From NCBI GenBank assembly GCA_001769805.1, contig MEPO01000005.1, positions 181,866-245,865 on the forward strand: a DNA stretch of 64,000 bases. Direction: 5' to 3'. A model generated the notes under the pieces. It searched no databases. It saw nothing but the letters and a program-made list of their open reading frames with translations, and was not told where the DNA came from. Of the stretch, positions 19,176 through 27,924 are shown one piece after another; positions within the stretch are counted from its first letter, which is position 1, and each line of letters starts with the position of its first letter. Origin of the DNA: Bdellovibrionales bacterium GWA1_52_35 (GTDB taxonomy: Bacteria > Bdellovibrionota > UBA1018). Position numbers and translations under genes: made by a program.

Positions 19176-19757
19176 TTATTGAATCAGAAGCTTTTGAATG
19201 ACGACCGGAGTCAGGGGCCGGTCTCCCGCATCGCGCGGAGTGCCCACGATTTTTTCCACAACATCCATCCCCTTCACCACTTCACCGAAGATCGTATGGC
19301 GTCCATTCAGCCAAGGGGTCGCTTTCACCGTTATGAAAAACTGCGAGCCATTGGTATTCGGACCGGCATTGGCCATGGCCAGAATTCCAGGACGATCAAA
19401 CTGATCAGTCGGTTTGGTTTCGTCCTCAAATTTAAAACCGGGACCGCCGGTGCCATTCCCCGCGGGATCTCCGCCCTGAACCATGAAGCTCGGAATCACG
19501 CGGTGAAATATCGTACCGTTGTAAAGGGGTTTGCTCTTCTGCACCTTACCGGAGGGATCAGTCCACTGTTTCTTGCCCGTGGCGAGACCCACGAAGTTTT
19601 CCACCGCCTTGGGCGCCGTCTCCGGGAATAATTTCACCGTGATTTCGCCGAGCGAAGTTTTAAGTACAGCGGTCTTGCCTGCGGGTGCCGCATTCGCCGA
19701 AAGAGCCGTGAACAGGATGACAAAGGTTGAAATATTGATCAGTTGAATGAATTTCAT
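19176..19757 (-). CDS. Secreted cyclophilin-type peptidyl-prolyl isomerase
   Basis: 193 residues: signal peptide (residues 1-23, ending SANA-APAG) and a full cyclophilin domain. Active-site residues are present in FHRVIPSFMVQGGD (catalytic Arg), GSQFFITVKATPWLNGRHTIFGEV (with Trp and His). It should catalyse proline isomerisation in the periplasm, like PpiA. It is the only non-transport gene of the thiB-thiP-[ppi]-thiQ cluster, 40 bases after thiP and six before thiQ. Confidence 0.92.
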   Translation of the reverse strand: MKFIQLINISTFVILFTALSANAAPAGKTAVLKTSLGEITVKLFPETAPKAVENFVGLATGKKQWTDPSGKVQKSKPLYNGTIFHRVIPSFMVQGGDPAGNGTGGPGFKFEDETKPTDQFDRPGILAMANAGPNTNGSQFFITVKATPWLNGRHTIFGEVVKGMDVVEKIVGTPRDAGDRPLTPVVIQKLLIQ

Positions 19758-19797
19758 AAATTCTCCTCGTGGCCAGAGAATAAGAATATCGGGCCCT

Positions 19798-21405
19798 TTA
19801 GTCCAGCATCCATTTACGGAAGAACGCTCCCAGATTCCCGGAAGCGGCTACCAGCCCCGTCATTCCCACCGACAAGAGCAAAAGGAGCGCAGTCAGCGCC
19901 TGGGCATCTTCAAACCGGTACTGGGAAGTCCACTGCGAAAGCAATACCGGCAAGGGCAGCAATTGCTCGCTGTAGAAAAGGCTGACTGCGGCAACTTCGC
20001 CGAAAGACGCGCCGATCACGATAGCCAGAGCCCCGAGCAGCGGCCCTTTCCAGCGCGGCCACTGAACCGCCCAAAACGCCTGCCAGGGAGAAGCTCCCAG
20101 CGTGGTTGCGGCATCCACAAGATCCTGCGGCGTACTTCCGAGCAGAGGGAAGAACATGCGCAGAGCCATGGGGTAAAAAATCGCAATCTGCAGGAGCACC
20201 ATCGCGACGAAACTTCCGGAAAAAGGATCCAGCCATTTCGAATAAGCCAGCCAGACGCCGAGCCCCAGAACCAGAATGGAAATTCCGCTCGGAGCTCCCA
20301 TGAGGCCAAGAAAAACGGGCACGGTTCCGGGCCGCCATTTTTTCAGCCATTCAGCACCGATCACCGAGAGGAGGGCGACGGCAACCGCTCCTATTCCACT
20401 CCAGAAAGCAAGTTGAACGGAAACAAAGAGCGGCGATCTCAATTCCGAAAAATCTTTCCCGGCCTGAAAAAAGCCGGTGACTGCCGGCAAAGTGGCCAGA
20501 TATGGAAGCATGAAAAGAGCGCTGACGCCGAGGATCGCTACTCCGTATCCCACCCCCGCTTTGCCGGGCTGCGGGCGCGAGATGGCAAATTGTCTTGAGA
20601 AAATCCGGGTGAAGCCTGGATCCCGGCGCTGCGCCCAGAGAATGAGGAACCACGGAAGCAGGGTCAAGAGCAGTTCCCAGAAAGCACAGGCCGCAGCCCC
20701 ACTCACATCCAGGGTGCCGTAGCGAATGCGGGCGAAGAGCGCGGTTTCCAGCGTCTGCACCGGCGGCCCTCCGCCGAGGAGCAAAATCAGCGCAAAGCTC
20801 ATCACGCATAACGAGAAGACCTGCGCCAGCGCACCGGCCAGCGCCCAGCGGATCCGGGGCCAGACAATGAATTTAAATTTCTGGGTACGCGTGGCCCCCA
20901 GAGTCTCAGCGGCGTCGAGAAGAGATGGAGGCAGAAACATCCGTGAATTTGCCACAACCACCGCGATCCAGGGCGCATTATAGAAAACATGGGCTAAAAT
21001 GACGGCGCCCCAGGTGTAGGAGAGCCGCAGCTTCCAGAACTCCCAGAACCCCCCAAGAAATCCGGAATATCCGAGCCACGCAATCCATGCTGAACCCGCC
21101 ACCACCGTGGGCACAGAGTAAGGAAGCGACAGAATAATTCGCGAAGCGGAGACCCAGCGCCCGGAGGCTGCCCAAAGCCCCAAGGGCAAACCGATCAATA
21201 AAGAAATAAACGTACTCAAGAGCGCCTGATTCAAAGTCAGGCGAACGGTTGCAAGAATTTCAGGATCCCAAAGCCGGGCCGAATCATTGGCCATACGGTT
21301 GAATAAAAAAATCAAGGGAACAGCAATCAGAAAGATCCACAACAGGCTGCTCGCTAAAACCGCGAATATACCCAGGGAGTTCTTTTTGGAGAACCCTGAG
21401 TTCAC
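19798..21405 (-). CDS. thiP: Fused two-domain ABC permease ThiP
   Basis: About 535 residues with ~12 membrane segments in two homologous halves, each bearing an EAA-type loop contacting the ATPase (DAAETLGATRTQKFKFIVWPR near residue 175; DAATTLGASPWQAFWAVQWPR near residue 455). This duplicated permease is typical of ThiP and FbpB. I chose the GTG at 21405, whose GTGA overlaps the thiB stop; an upstream TTG at 21435 would add ten residues overlapping thiB. Carries substrate across the inner membrane. Confidence 0.82.
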   Translation of the reverse strand: MNSGFSKKNSLGIFAVLASSLLWIFLIAVPLIFLFNRMANDSARLWDPEILATVRLTLNQALLSTFISLLIGLPLGLWAASGRWVSASRIILSLPYSVPTVVAGSAWIAWLGYSGFLGGFWEFWKLRLSYTWGAVILAHVFYNAPWIAVVVANSRMFLPPSLLDAAETLGATRTQKFKFIVWPRIRWALAGALAQVFSLCVMSFALILLLGGGPPVQTLETALFARIRYGTLDVSGAAACAFWELLLTLLPWFLILWAQRRDPGFTRIFSRQFAISRPQPGKAGVGYGVAILGVSALFMLPYLATLPAVTGFFQAGKDFSELRSPLFVSVQLAFWSGIGAVAVALLSVIGAEWLKKWRPGTVPVFLGLMGAPSGISILVLGLGVWLAYSKWLDPFSGSFVAMVLLQIAIFYPMALRMFFPLLGSTPQDLVDAATTLGASPWQAFWAVQWPRWKGPLLGALAIVIGASFGEVAAVSLFYSEQLLPLPVLLSQWTSQYRFEDAQALTALLLLLSVGMTGLVAASGNLGAFFRKWMLD

Positions 21406-22454
21406 GGGTTTGCTGTCCCCACGATCAGACTCCAATGTTCCAAAAGCGCATCGAGTTCTTCGGGGGTTCCGGTTGCGCGAATCAGCTTCTTGGGTTTGGG
21501 CAGAGAGCGGAAGGAGGCAGGAAGAGTCTGGGCTCGGGGCTCAAGAACCGGGAGCATCCAGTTTTTCAAGGCAATGCGCCCCTGGACTTCATCGCTGAGC
21601 AGGAAATCCAGAAACTGCCGGGCACGAAGCCGTTCCTGTGAATTGCGAAACGAGCCCTTCACCAGGGCCGCGCCTTCAATCTGAAGTGGCTGACCCTCAT
21701 CAAACAAGATAGCCTGATATCGGGGCGAACTTCCCATGTCGCCGTGCTCTCGGTGATAAGCCTGGCTGGTCAAATAACTCCAGACCAGCGGCGCCTCGCC
21801 CCGAAGGAAGAGCCCATAAGCACCATCCCAGCCCGGTGCCATCAGAAGCCATTGCTTGCTCAGTCGCTTCCAATAATCCCAGACCTCGGTCTTGAGCGCC
21901 ATGCGACTCAGCAGGAAGAAAGCTAGTCCTGGCGTGGAGGTTTTTGGATTCTGCAATATGAAGCGTTTCTTCCATTGCGGATCTTGAAGTTCACGCAATG
22001 AAGTCGGCGCCTTGAGTCCGGCCTTTTTCAAGGCCTGCATATCCGCCATCATGGCCAGGACACCGTAATCAAAAGGCAGAAAACCTTTTTCCACCCGGTA
22101 ATTTTCGTCTAATTTGTTAAAGCCCTTGGGCAACCAGCCGTCATCCCAAACTTCCAGAAAGGGCTTGGCCCTTCCCCAGAGATATTGATCCAGGCCCAGA
22201 ACCAGATGCGCCGTGGGCTTTTTTCTTTCGGCGTCCAGTTGAATGCGCGAAAGCAGCTGGCCGGCATCCCCGCTCGCAAGGAGGCGCACCCGGCAACCAC
22301 ACTTTTTTTCAAAGAGCGGGACTATTTCGGGCCCCAATCCGCCCTTGGCCGCAAAACTGTCGTAGGTATAGATGATGAGATCAGAATCCGCAGAACTTGC
22401 CACTCCGGACATCAGCATGAAGGCCAGACTCAGAGAGGCAGCAAAGTGCTTCAT
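21402..22454 (-). CDS. thiB: Thiamine-binding periplasmic protein ThiB
   Basis: 350 residues with a signal peptide (cleavage after VASSA). The start of the mature protein, IIYTYDSFAAKGGLGPEIVPLFEKKCGCRV, closely follows the ThiB pattern (YTYDSFAA.WGPGP....FE..C.C), and VLGLDQYL is the usual continuation. ThiB binds thiamine and its phosphates for ThiPQ. Its ATG overlaps the stop of the small gene upstream (ATGA). I looked for a TPP riboswitch in the ~190 bases upstream of the operon and saw none of its conserved segments. Confidence 0.82.
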   Translation of the reverse strand: MKHFAASLSLAFMLMSGVASSADSDLIIYTYDSFAAKGGLGPEIVPLFEKKCGCRVRLLASGDAGQLLSRIQLDAERKKPTAHLVLGLDQYLWGRAKPFLEVWDDGWLPKGFNKLDENYRVEKGFLPFDYGVLAMMADMQALKKAGLKAPTSLRELQDPQWKKRFILQNPKTSTPGLAFFLLSRMALKTEVWDYWKRLSKQWLLMAPGWDGAYGLFLRGEAPLVWSYLTSQAYHREHGDMGSSPRYQAILFDEGQPLQIEGAALVKGSFRNSQERLRARQFLDFLLSDEVQGRIALKNWMLPVLEPRAQTLPASFRSLPKPKKLIRATGTPEELDALLEHWSLIVGTANP

Positions 22455-22723
22455 ATTTCAGCTTGAGGAACCCGGGCGGATAAAAGGTGAACTTTCGTCG
22501 GGCGATCATCGGCATCTGCCTTGTAATGCCAGAGAATCTCGCAATTCTGCAGATGGGCCGTCGTTTCTTCCTGCTTTGTTTCAATGTGAACAATCCCGTT
22601 CGCGTACAGCGTCACTTCCGCATGATCGACACAAGTTCCCTCTTCTCCCGGATAGAAAAAGATCACGCGCATGGCATGAGCCTTCTTGATGATATTCGGA
22701 TCGGATACCTGTTTTGACTTCAT
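22451..22723 (-). CDS. Small conserved-looking protein leading the thi operon
   Basis: 90 residues, family unknown. Start ATG at 22723 has an AAGGA ribosome site seven bases before it; a longer start near 22798 (MRELKRIIAEF) is possible. The stop overlaps the thiB ATG by four bases, which argues strongly that it is real and cotranslated. The sequence looks like a compact soluble alpha/beta fold (MRVIFFYPGEEGTCVDHAEV, then GIVHIETKQEE). It is hidden in a longer open frame that shadows nadA in reverse. No signal peptide or membrane segment. Confidence 0.6.
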   Translation of the reverse strand: MKSKQVSDPNIIKKAHAMRVIFFYPGEEGTCVDHAEVTLYANGIVHIETKQEETTAHLQNCEILWHYKADADDRPTKVHLLSARVPQAEI

Positions 22724-22915
22724 GGAACATCCTTCGTCTTTCGGCTTTACCCCCGGAAGGGGGAATTCGGCAATGATTCTCTTCAACTCTCGCATAAAAC
22801 CTTTTGAATGCCCCACAAAAACGCGCCCGGCCGCTCCTGGAATTCGGAGCCGCCAGCCGCCCTGCCGTTTACCGAGGACGTTGCACTGGCCCGCCGAAAG
22901 AGTTAAGAACGAGCC

Positions 22916-23830
22916 ATGCAGCACGCGGAAATCACACGGCTCAAAGCTGAAAAGAAGGCGGTCATCCTCGCGCACTATTATCAGGACAGCGAAATCCAGG
23001 ACCTTGCGGATTTCGTCGGGGACAGCCTGGAACTCGCGCGAGCCGCCCAGAAGACCGAGGCCGAGCTGATCGTTTTCGCAGGAGTTCACTTCATGGCCGA
23101 AGGCGCCAAGATCCTGAATCCCTCGCGCAAAGTTGTCATGCCGGATCTGCGTGCCGGCTGTTCGCTGTCGGATAGCTGTCCGCCCGAAGCCTTTGCCAGA
23201 TACCGGGCCCTGCATCCCGACCACTTCGTGGTTTCTTACATCAATTGCTCGGCCGCAATCAAAGCGCAAAGTGATGTGATCTGCACAAGTTCCAACGCGG
23301 TCAAGATCGTCAACCGGATTCCCACGGATCGGCCCATCCTCTTTGCACCGGATCGGAATCTCGGCGCTTACGTCGCCAAGCAAACCGGTCGCGAAATGCT
23401 GCTGTGGCAGGGTGCCTGCATCGTTCACGAGACTTTTTCGGAACGCAAGATCATCGATCTTCAGATACGTCATCCTGAAGCCGAGCTGATTGCGCATCCG
23501 GAATGCGAGCCATCACTGCTGGCACACGCACAGTTCATCGGCAGTACGTCGGCACTTCTGAAGTACGCGGTGGAAAGTCCGAAGCCGACCTTCATTGTCG
23601 CAACCGAAGAAGGCATTCTCCACCAAATGCGGAAGAAGGCCCCCGGAAAACTTTTCATCCCTGCCCCTCCCAATCAAAATTGCAGCTGCAACGAATGCCC
23701 GTTCATGAAACTCAACACTCTCGAAAAAGTTTATCACTGCCTAGAAAACGAGGCACCGGAAGTGGACGTTCCTGCTCCGCTGCGCGAAAAAGCTTTCCTG
23801 CCGCTCCAGCGCATGCTGGACTGGTCATAA
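22916..23830 (+). CDS. nadA: Quinolinate synthase A
   Basis: 304 residues of the iron-sulfur enzyme that condenses iminoaspartate with dihydroxyacetone phosphate. Visible signatures are [40 protein letters not shown] (first cluster Cys), [12 protein letters not shown] (second) and [15 protein letters not shown] (third cluster Cys within a CxxC pair). Together with nadE it points to de novo NAD synthesis. Divergent from the thi operon; the ~190-base gap between them should hold both promoters. Confidence 0.94.
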   Translation: MQHAEITRLKAEKKAVILAHYYQDSEIQDLADFVGDSLELARAAQKTEAELIVFAGVHFMAEGAKILNPSRKVVMPDLRAGCSLSDSCPPEAFARYRALHPDHFVVSYINCSAAIKAQSDVICTSSNAVKIVNRIPTDRPILFAPDRNLGAYVAKQTGREMLLWQGACIVHETFSERKIIDLQIRHPEAELIAHPECEPSLLAHAQFIGSTSALLKYAVESPKPTFIVATEEGILHQMRKKAPGKLFIPAPPNQNCSCNECPFMKLNTLEKVYHCLENEAPEVDVPAPLREKAFLPLQRMLDWS

Positions 23831-23899
23831 ATATTGCTGGAATAACGATTGCAGCTGCCTGCCTTGCGAACCCAAATGCCCCCTATTTTGAGGATCAAA

Positions 23900-24112
23900 A
23901 TGGCAAATCTCACTTCCCGCACGATGCGTCAGATGACGAATAAAACAACCGACATGATCGATGACGCCACGGACATGGCCGAAGAATACATCGATGATGC
24001 GAGAGATTGGCTCGAAGACAATTACGGCAAAGCTCTCGGAGGCCTCGCGCTGGTGACGGTCGCGGGATTCCTCGGCTATTTCTTTTTCAAAAATCGGAAC
24101 GAGCGGGACTGA
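23900..24112 (+). CDS. Small membrane-anchored YqjD/ElaB-like protein
   Basis: 70 residues: an amphipathic N-terminal helix rich in Asp, Thr and Met (TDMIDDATDMAEEYIDDARDWLEDNYG) and one C-terminal membrane helix (ALGGLALVTVAGFLGYFFF) ending in a few charged residues. This is the layout of the DUF883 YqjD/ElaB group, tail-anchored inner-membrane proteins that in E. coli bind stationary-phase ribosomes. The ATG at 23900 has AGGA six bases upstream; the longer frame from 23849 is not needed. First of three small genes. Confidence 0.65.
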   Translation: MANLTSRTMRQMTNKTTDMIDDATDMAEEYIDDARDWLEDNYGKALGGLALVTVAGFLGYFFFKNRNERD

Positions 24113-24118
24113 GTCGAA

Positions 24119-24433
24119 ATGGGCGTTCCTTTCTACCTCGGAACCGCTGCTGATGCAGCGTCAAAGCTCCTTACGCTGGGGCGCGATCTGGCCATTTTGA
24201 ATGCGGAGCTTCGGGCCAAGCGACAGATGCAACGTGCAGCCTGGATTGCTTCGGCAGCGTCATTTTTTGTGCTCTTCATCATCTTCCCCAGTCTCTGGCT
24301 CACGATCGAACTGCATCAGCGCGGCTGGAGTGCCCTCCGGCTGGCCGGAATTTCCGCAGCCCTCTTCGGGCTCCTCAGCCTGAGTTCAGCTCTGATTGCC
24401 TGGCTGTACTTCAGGGGCCGAGGTCTGAAATGA
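24119..24433 (+). CDS. YqjE-like two-helix membrane protein (phage-holin superfamily III type)
   Basis: 104 residues with an N-terminal amphipathic helix (DAASKLLTLGRDLAILNAELRAKRQM) and two membrane helices (around residues 42-65 and 75-97). This matches DUF1469/YqjE proteins, which occur next to YqjD in many bacteria. Starts six bases after the previous stop. Function unknown; probably an inner-membrane complex with its neighbours. Confidence 0.65.
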   Translation: MGVPFYLGTAADAASKLLTLGRDLAILNAELRAKRQMQRAAWIASAASFFVLFIIFPSLWLTIELHQRGWSALRLAGISAALFGLLSLSSALIAWLYFRGRGLK

Positions 24434-24440
24434 GGCGAAA

Positions 24441-24704
24441 ATGAAATGGCTTGCACCTGTCACGCCTGTCAGCGAGGAGCGCAAGGCGCAACTGGAGCGG
24501 GAACTTCATGAACAAGAACAGCGTCTGTACGATAGTTTCAGATCTGCCGCCCGGAACTTCCGGGCGGCAGCATCACCCCGAAACCTTTTTGAAAATCATC
24601 CCATCGAGATTGTGTTGATAGCGGTGGCGACGGGAATTTTCATCGGAAAAGCCCTTCACGAAAAAAATGAAAAAAGAAGCCCCGGCGGGCTGGAGCTTGC
24701 TTGA
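24441..24704 (+). CDS. Small membrane protein, third gene of the YqjD/YqjE-like cluster
   Basis: 87 residues: a coiled N-terminal half (SEERKAQLERELHEQEQRLY) and one membrane helix near residues 57-72 (IEIVLIAVATGIFIGKAL), then a charged tail. The layout is again DUF883-like. It overlaps neither neighbour and starts seven bases after the yqjE-like gene, so the three are probably one operon. Confidence 0.6.
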   Translation: MKWLAPVTPVSEERKAQLERELHEQEQRLYDSFRSAARNFRAAASPRNLFENHPIEIVLIAVATGIFIGKALHEKNEKRSPGGLELA

Positions 24705-24735
24705 CGGAACTCGCGCGAGCCTGCGATCGTGACTC

Positions 24736-25401
24736 ATGCGTTTGATTGCCCAAGACCTCACTGAAGATCATCCTGTCGCCCAATTCGAACTCGGTGCGGG
24801 CCATAATTTCACGTATCTGATCCTAGACTGGGATTCACTGCCCAGAAGAGCCGCGATGATGGACCCCCAGAATGGTCTTGCAAAACTGCTGGCCGCCTTG
24901 CAGGAAAACGGTTTTGAACTCACGTCCGTATTCCTCACCCATGGTCATTCGGATCACACGGCTGGAGTCCAGGAACTCCTTGGCGCATTCCCCCGGCTCC
25001 AGATTCATCTGCATCCGGGCGATGCTTCATTTATCTCAGACCTTTCTGACGCAAACTGGGTTCAAATCAAAGACGGGCAGGTTCTGGAAGTCGGTTCTTT
25101 GAAAGTAAAGGTGCTGCACACGCCCGGGCACAGTGCCGGCAGCTGTTGTTTCTACCTAACCCCGTTCCTTTTCACCGGGGACACGGTTTTCATTGGGAAT
25201 TGTGGTCGTACCGACCTTCCCACCGGCAGTAATTCCGCCCTCTTTGGTTCCCTGCAACGCTTGCGCAAACTTCCGAGCGAAACCATCATCTTACCCGGAC
25301 ATCATTATTCACCCGAATTTGCCTCCACCCTCGAATCCGAGCTCGCCAGCAGTCCTCCGTTCCTCTGCCGCAGCCTGGAAGAGTTCGAAAAGCTGCCCTG
25401 A
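24736..25401 (+). CDS. MBL-fold metallo-hydrolase (glyoxalase II-like)
   Basis: 221 residues of the metallo-beta-lactamase fold. Metal ligands are visible in THGHSDHTAG (residues ~71-80), LHTPGHSAGSCCFY, FTGDTVFIGNCGRTDLPTG and LPGHHYSPEF. The FIGNCGRTDLPTGS stretch is typical of hydroxyacylglutathione hydrolase-like and persulfide-dioxygenase-like enzymes. Probably a cytosolic thioester hydrolase; the exact substrate cannot be read from the sequence. Confidence 0.85.
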   Translation: MRLIAQDLTEDHPVAQFELGAGHNFTYLILDWDSLPRRAAMMDPQNGLAKLLAALQENGFELTSVFLTHGHSDHTAGVQELLGAFPRLQIHLHPGDASFISDLSDANWVQIKDGQVLEVGSLKVKVLHTPGHSAGSCCFYLTPFLFTGDTVFIGNCGRTDLPTGSNSALFGSLQRLRKLPSETIILPGHHYSPEFASTLESELASSPPFLCRSLEEFEKLP

Positions 25402-25408
25402 GAGTCAA

Positions 25409-25430
25409 AAAACCGTCACTGGTTTTCATT
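25409..25430 (+). terminator. Possible weak terminator after the MBL-fold gene
   Basis: AAAACC and GGTTTT form a six-base stem with a GTCACT loop, followed by CATTTTC. The stem is AT-rich and the T-run is interrupted, so this is a weak candidate, eight bases after the stop. Confidence 0.35.
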
Positions 25431-25495
25431 TTCGTCCGGCTTTATTCTGAAGGGGTCCGGATGACCGGATTCAAAGACGACCATGAGGGTCCCAA

Positions 25496-25978
25496 ATGAA
25501 AATTTTTCTGTCCGTTATTTTTCTGTCCGTAATTTCGATGATCAGCAGCTTTTGTTTTTCTGCCCAGGCGGCCGATGTTCGTCGTTGCTGGCAGCTTGAG
25601 ACGGAGGCAGAACCGATCCCTTTTGAGCTCCCTTCGCAGATCTGTATCGAAGACGCTTCGGTCCAGTGGCGCGAAGATTACCCCTCTCACAATGTATTGA
25701 TCACGGGCAGCCCGATTACCGGGGCTTTTGAACTGAACGAACTCGGCGATGGAGAAACAAATGACTCCATCCTCGTCCAAGCCACTCTCAAAACGCAAAT
25801 CCAGCGGGATGCCACCTGCTTTATGAAGCGGGGGGCCTTCATACGCTTCCGTTTTGAGGTCTCGATTAACGCCCGGACTGTGTACAATTCAAAATTATGG
25901 ATCGACTATTTTCAAGCCGACGAACACTGCCGCTTCCCTCAAGGCCCCAGAACGATCGCCTATCTTCCCATAGAATAG
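25496..25978 (+). CDS. Secreted protein of unknown function
   Basis: 160 residues with a signal peptide (hydrophobic FLSVIFLSVISMISSFCFS, cleavage after AQA). The mature part is beta-rich with four cysteines (RRCWQLE, SQICIED, DATCFMKRG, DEHCRFPQ), suggesting two disulfides in the periplasm or outside. No family recognised. It resembles small secreted beta-sandwich proteins of predatory and delta-type bacteria only in general. The DUF3857 gene starts within its 3' end in another frame. Confidence 0.65.
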   Translation: MKIFLSVIFLSVISMISSFCFSAQAADVRRCWQLETEAEPIPFELPSQICIEDASVQWREDYPSHNVLITGSPITGAFELNELGDGETNDSILVQATLKTQIQRDATCFMKRGAFIRFRFEVSINARTVYNSKLWIDYFQADEHCRFPQGPRTIAYLPIE

Positions 25979-27924
25979 GCCGGAGAACCGGGGTTATTTC
26001 AGGAGTCCTTTTTGCCGCATTGATTTCCTGTGCGGCAATGCCGCAGGCGCTTGCCCGCTGGGCGACGCTTGAAGATGCGGAATACGAAGTGGAATTTGAC
26101 CATCAGGAAGTGGTGATCCGCCCCGATGCAGGCTCGACGACCTGGGTGGAAAATCAATCCCGGATTCTGAAAGAGGGCGCACGCCACTCAGTCGGGTTGC
26201 GCAGGCTTTATTACACGCCGGCCACGACGACGATCAAGATTCTCTCAGCCAAGAGTATTCTGGATGGCAAGGAATATCCGGTCAAGTTGTCGCAGATCGA
26301 AGACAAGCCTCTGGCCAGCCGGGACAAAGCTTTCGACGAAACGCGGCAGATCATGATTGCGTTCCCGAAAACGGAAATCGGCGCGCGGATCTATCTCAAA
26401 TACTCGGTGGTCGAAAAGCCGGCAATCAAGAATCTTTACCGGGCCTCGTTCGGCGCCGGGGATCTCGCACCTGAGCGGAACTCAACGCTGAAGATCACCT
26501 CGGCCCGACCGCTTTACTTCCAGGTGAATGATCCCGACAAACTTCTGAACTTCACCGAAGTCCAAAAAGAAGGCACGCACGAAGTCAAAATCTCACTGGC
26601 CAAAACGCCGGTTTACAGGAAGGTGGTCGAGGAAGATTACGCGCAAGTGAATCCCGAGAGGATGTCGTGGATTGAAATTTCCACCCTGAAGGACTGGGCC
26701 GAACTGGCCGACGTCGCGGAATATGAGAAGATCCTGACAGCGCCCCTCCCCCCGCTTTACGAAGAGATCCGCAAGAAAGCTGAAAAGCTCGGAACGCCGG
26801 TCGAGAAGATCAATGCAGTGACAGCAGAACTCGCTTCGATGATCACGTATGTCGGTGACTGGCGCACGATCCGGGGCGGTTACTTCCCTCGCGCCCTGGC
26901 CGAAGTGGCTGAAACGCGCCATGCCGACTGCAAAGATTTTGCAGCGGGGACGGTGGCGATCCTGAGAAAGCTCGGCTTCCGTGCGCATCTGGCACTGGTC
27001 CGGCGCGGTTACGCCCTGCCGTTTGAAACACCTTCGGATCTTCCAGGTGGCTTCAATCACGCGATTGTCCGCGCATTTGCTTTGGAAGACAAAGCCGATT
27101 ACTGGGTGGATCCGACGAATTTCGCCAGTTACGCGCAGGGAATTTTCCCGGACATCGAGAACCGCCGCTCGCTGGTCTTGACTGAACCCACGGCCACGCT
27201 GGAACGTATTCCAGCGAATACGAGCAGAACCGGGCAGAGCTGGATCAATCGCCGCGTTCGTGTCGTGCCGAACAGTCCGGGGTTTGACCGCTTCACCGAT
27301 CGTTTTCAAGTCACCACGGATCTGAAGATTGCGGGGACGCAGGCGCTGCGTTTCACGGGGGCGACGTTGAAGGGTTCGCAAAGCGCTTTGAATCGCCAGA
27401 TCATGAAGGCGTATTCGGATTTCGAACGCTCTCGGGACTGGAAGCTGGTCACGCCGGATCTGGCGGACCGGACGGTTCGGGAGGTCGATTTCAGGATGGA
27501 GCATACGGAAGATTCGGCCCTGCGTACTTCAGCGGGAGCGGCTTTCCGTCTTTATGGGCACATGCTTTATCCGATCACGGCAGTGGAGCCGGAGACGCGG
27601 ATCGCCGATCTTTATCTGGGAACTCCGGAGCTGGTTTCGCGGGAGACTTTGCTGGAGGGTTTAGAAAAAATCGGGAGTGCTCCTTTGGACTGCAAGGTCG
27701 AGACACCCTGGTTTGAGGCCGCTCGACGGGTGACGGATTCGCCGGAAGGAATAAAAATCACGGACCTGCTGGCGATCAAGGCGACGCGCATCCCGAATGC
27801 GGAACTGAAAACATCGGCTTTTGCGAAACAGAAGCGGGAACTGATGACGTGCTTTGAAGGAACTTCGCTGGTTTATCAGGCCAAGCGCAAGCCGTACCGG
27901 GGTCTGGCTTCAGAGAAGCGCTGA
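25897..27924 (+). CDS. DUF3857/transglutaminase-like exported protein
   Basis: 675 residues. A ~27-residue basic N-region precedes a signal-like segment (GVISGVLFAALISCAAMPQALA). Residues ~55-210 form the DUF3857 beta domain. A transglutaminase/papain-like fold follows, with catalytic Cys in TRHADCKDFAAGTVAILR, His in GGFNHAIVRAF and Asp in YWVDPTNFA, all intact. A C-terminal beta domain ends the protein. These proteins are periplasmic or surface-exposed; substrates are unknown. The ATG at 25897 overlaps the upstream gene by 82 bases, and no better start lies downstream. Confidence 0.8.
   Translation: MDRLFSSRRTLPLPSRPQNDRLSSHRIGRRTGVISGVLFAALISCAAMPQALARWATLEDAEYEVEFDHQEVVIRPDAGSTTWVENQSRILKEGARHSVGLRRLYYTPATTTIKILSAKSILDGKEYPVKLSQIEDKPLASRDKAFDETRQIMIAFPKTEIGARIYLKYSVVEKPAIKNLYRASFGAGDLAPERNSTLKITSARPLYFQVNDPDKLLNFTEVQKEGTHEVKISLAKTPVYRKVVEEDYAQVNPERMSWIEISTLKDWAELADVAEYEKILTAPLPPLYEEIRKKAEKLGTPVEKINAVTAELASMITYVGDWRTIRGGYFPRALAEVAETRHADCKDFAAGTVAILRKLGFRAHLALVRRGYALPFETPSDLPGGFNHAIVRAFALEDKADYWVDPTNFASYAQGIFPDIENRRSLVLTEPTATLERIPANTSRTGQSWINRRVRVVPNSPGFDRFTDRFQVTTDLKIAGTQALRFTGATLKGSQSALNRQIMKAYSDFERSRDWKLVTPDLADRTVREVDFRMEHTEDSALRTSAGAAFRLYGHMLYPITAVEPETRIADLYLGTPELVSRETLLEGLEKIGSAPLDCKVETPWFEAARRVTDSPEGIKITDLLAIKATRIPNAELKTSAFAKQKRELMTCFEGTSLVYQAKRKPYRGLASEKR

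Noticed and set aside
22724..22915. TPP riboswitch upstream of thiB operon
   Set aside because: None of the conserved riboswitch segments is present on the minus strand.
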